From Halomonas sp. DQ26W (GTDB lineage Bacteria; Pseudomonadota; Gammaproteobacteria; Pseudomonadales; Halomonadaceae), in assembly GCF_003339685.1 (NCBI RefSeq), contig NZ_QPKI01000013.1, positions 29,322 to 93,321 of the forward strand: a stretch of DNA of 64,000 nucleotides, given 5' to 3'. A model generated the notes under the pieces. That model worked only from the letters and a program-made list of their open reading frames with translations, was not told where the DNA came from and searched no databases. The position numbers were made by a program, and so were the translations under genes. Of the stretch, positions 62,185 to 64,000 are shown one piece after another. Position 1 is the stretch's first letter. Every line of letters begins with the position of its first letter.

Positions 62185-63792
62185 CTACATCCGGAACACG
62201 CCGAAGCGAGTTTCTTGTACTTCCGCGTTCATCGCCGCGGCCAGCGACAGGCCCAGCACGTCGCGGGTCTGGGCAGGATCGATCACACCGTCGTCCCACA
62301 GCCGGGCACTGGCGTAGTAGGGGTGACCCTGGTGCTCGTACTGGTCACGGGTGGGTGCCTTGAAAGCTTCTTCGTCCTCGGCCGACCACTCGCGACCTTC
62401 GCGCTCGTGCTGGTCGCGCTTGACCTGGGCCAGCACACCGGCGGCCTGTTCGCCGCCCATCACCGAGATGCGCGCATTGGGCCACATGAACAGCAGGTTG
62501 GGGTCGTAGGCGCGGCCGCACATGCCGTAGTTGCCGGCGCCGAAGCTGCCGCCGATCAGCACGGTGAACTTGGGTACCTTGGCGCAGGCCACGGCGGTAA
62601 CAAGCTTGGCGCCGTGCTTGGCGATGCCTTCGTGCTCGTACTTCGAACCAACCATGAAGCCGGTGATGTTCTGCAGGAAAATCAGCGGGATCTTGCGCTG
62701 GGCGCATAGCTCGATGAAGTGCGCGCCCTTGACCGCGGATTCGGAGAACAGCACGCCGTTGTTGGCAACGATGCCCACCGGGTAGCCATGGATGTGGGCG
62801 AAGCCGGTTACCAGGGTGTCGCCGTAGTAGCGCTTGAACTCGTCGAAGTCGGAATCGTCGACGATGCGGGCAATCACCTCGCGCACGTCGTAGGGCTTCT
62901 TGAGGTCGGTGCCGACGATGCCGTAGAGCTCTGCCGGGTCGAGCCGCGGCGGCTTGGGCGCCTGCATGGCGAGCTGGCCGCGCTTCTGCCAGTTGAGTCG
63001 TGAAATGCAGCCACGCGCCAGCTGTAGGGCGTGGGCGTCGTTCTCGGCGTAGTGGTCGGCCACGCCACTCACCTTGCAGTGCACGTCGGCGCCGCCCAGA
63101 TCCTCGGCGCTGATGCTCTCGCCGGTAGCGGCCTTCACCAGCGGCGGCCCACCCAGGAAGATGGTGCCCTGCTCCTTGACGATGATCGACTCGTCGGCCA
63201 TGGCCGGCACGTAGGCGCCGCCGGCGGTGCATGAGCCCATCACCACGGCGATCTGAGGGATGCCTTCGGCAGAGAGGGTGGCCTGGTTGTAGAAGATGCG
63301 GCCGAAGTGGTCGCGGTCGGGGAACACCTCGTCCTGGCTGGGCAGGTGGGCGCCGCCGGAGTCGACCAGGTAGATGCACGGCAGGCGGTGCTTGCGGGCG
63401 ATCTCCTGGGCGCGGATGTGCTTCTTCACCGTCATCGGGAAATAAGTGCCGCCCTTGACCGTGGCGTCGTTGGCGACGATCACGCACTCCACGCCGGAAA
63501 CGCGGCCGATGCCGGTGACCACCCCGGCGGCGGGAATCGGACTGTCATAGGTTTCGTGGGCCGCCAGCGCCGAGAACTCAAGAAAGGGCGAGCCTTCGTC
63601 GAGCAGATGGTCGATGCGGTTGCGCACGAACAGCTTGCCGCGTGACTCGTGGCGGGTACGGGCCTTCTCGCCGCCGCCCTGGCTGATCGCCGAGGTCAGC
63701 TCGCGGAGTTTCATGACCTCGTGGCGCATCGACGCCTCGTTGGCCTGGAAGACATCGCTGCGTGGATTGATCTGGGTGTTCAGGATACTCAT
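62185..63792 (-). CDS. liuB: methylcrotonoyl-CoA carboxylase beta subunit
   Basis: 535 residues. The carboxyltransferase subunit: [52 protein letters not shown] and [41 protein letters not shown] are diagnostic, as are [34 protein letters not shown] and [15 protein letters not shown]. It heads the liuBCDE group as seen here; liuA and a regulator would be expected beyond the right edge. Confidence 0.96.
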   Translation of the reverse strand: MSILNTQINPRSDVFQANEASMRHEVMKLRELTSAISQGGGEKARTRHESRGKLFVRNRIDHLLDEGSPFLEFSALAAHETYDSPIPAAGVVTGIGRVSGVECVIVANDATVKGGTYFPMTVKKHIRAQEIARKHRLPCIYLVDSGGAHLPSQDEVFPDRDHFGRIFYNQATLSAEGIPQIAVVMGSCTAGGAYVPAMADESIIVKEQGTIFLGGPPLVKAATGESISAEDLGGADVHCKVSGVADHYAENDAHALQLARGCISRLNWQKRGQLAMQAPKPPRLDPAELYGIVGTDLKKPYDVREVIARIVDDSDFDEFKRYYGDTLVTGFAHIHGYPVGIVANNGVLFSESAVKGAHFIELCAQRKIPLIFLQNITGFMVGSKYEHEGIAKHGAKLVTAVACAKVPKFTVLIGGSFGAGNYGMCGRAYDPNLLFMWPNARISVMGGEQAAGVLAQVKRDQHEREGREWSAEDEEAFKAPTRDQYEHQGHPYYASARLWDDGVIDPAQTRDVLGLSLAAAMNAEVQETRFGVFRM

Positions 63793-63865
63793 GGAAAGAT
63801 CCTTGCTGTTCGTCTTCGAAGCAGGGTAGTGCTTCGTGGGCGGTGCGTCTTTGGTGGTTCTGTTC

Positions 63866-64000
63866 TGCAGGAGCCACCTACCTTGTTGGAGCGCTGCTCC
63901 GCATCGCGACTGGCGCCGCCAGGTGCCTCGGCGGAGGCTGCCACGTTGGCGGTGTTGCTAGCCTTGGCAACGCCGCCGGGAGTCCTTCGGCCTCCAGTCG
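63866..64000. repeat. REP-like repeat cluster continuing past the right edge
   Basis: Contains TTGGAGCGCTGCTCCGCATC, GCGACTGGCGCCGCCAGGTGCC and a degenerate GGAGTCCTTCGGCCTCC core, the same modules as at 58859 and in the family A elements. It lies upstream of liuB, cut by the window end. Confidence 0.8.

Overview
The window looks like chromosomal DNA of a GC-rich gammaproteobacterium, most likely Halomonas or a close relative (Halomonadaceae). This is inferred from the gene set and codon use (mazG, ppc, topB, ampG, rfaH, proS, yejK, an OsmC-YcaO fusion, a full liu leucine cluster) and from GC-rich third positions; no rRNA or other phylogenetic marker is present. I found no tRNA, rRNA or CRISPR array.

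Layout. 1-13.5 kb is housekeeping: the end of mazG overlapping ppc, an outer-membrane barrel protein, a ketopantoate reductase-like enzyme, topoisomerase III, an ABC1 kinase, a SEC-C protein, AmpG, RfaH and an FKBP isomerase. It ends with a 38-codon gene very like cbb3 oxidase subunit CcoM, behind two FNR/ANR-like boxes. 13.5-14.1 kb holds a truncated miniature element and the 3' end of a group II intron. 14.2-20.9 kb holds a lytic transglycosylase, proS, a lipoprotein, a MoxR/VWA pair and a beta-hydroxyacid dehydrogenase with phased GCATA repeats upstream. 21-23 kb is a graveyard: a brxL (BREX) relic, a 606-bp miniature element and an ABC exporter relic. 23-38 kb mixes yejK, a YadGH-like ABC exporter, two adjacent miniature elements, ppiC, small redox and periplasmic proteins, and a five-gene operon for amino-acid uptake with a C45 peptidase and an RpiR regulator. 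38-45.6 kb holds OsmC-YcaO, a diguanylate cyclase with an in-frame amber codon, FabF/TetR, HxlR and a decayed FAD oxidoreductase. 45.7-50 kb has two different Phd/YefM-YoeB toxin-antitoxin pairs around katG. 50.4-57.9 kb is a VgrG-Rhs type VI effector locus with a variable tip, a probable membrane immunity protein and a decayed second Rhs end. 57.9-63.8 kb is liuB-liuC-liuD-liuE (leucine to HMG-CoA to acetoacetate) with REP-like repeats between genes.

The strongest unusual signals are: (1) a non-autonomous mobile element family (391 and 606 bp, plus one truncated copy) with imperfect 23-bp inverted ends, found each time directly after the T-tract of an intrinsic terminator, one copy having a perfect 8-bp target duplication; (2) the ccoM candidate and its FNR-type promoter; (3) the VgrG-Rhs frame split only by one in-frame TAG, with its unrecognised tip and two-helix partner; (4) half-sites in phase with the helix upstream of the dehydrogenase; (5) a BREX relic. 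Several genes are broken by single in-frame TAG codons.

All calls rest on reading the sequence and remembered family features; no database search was run.
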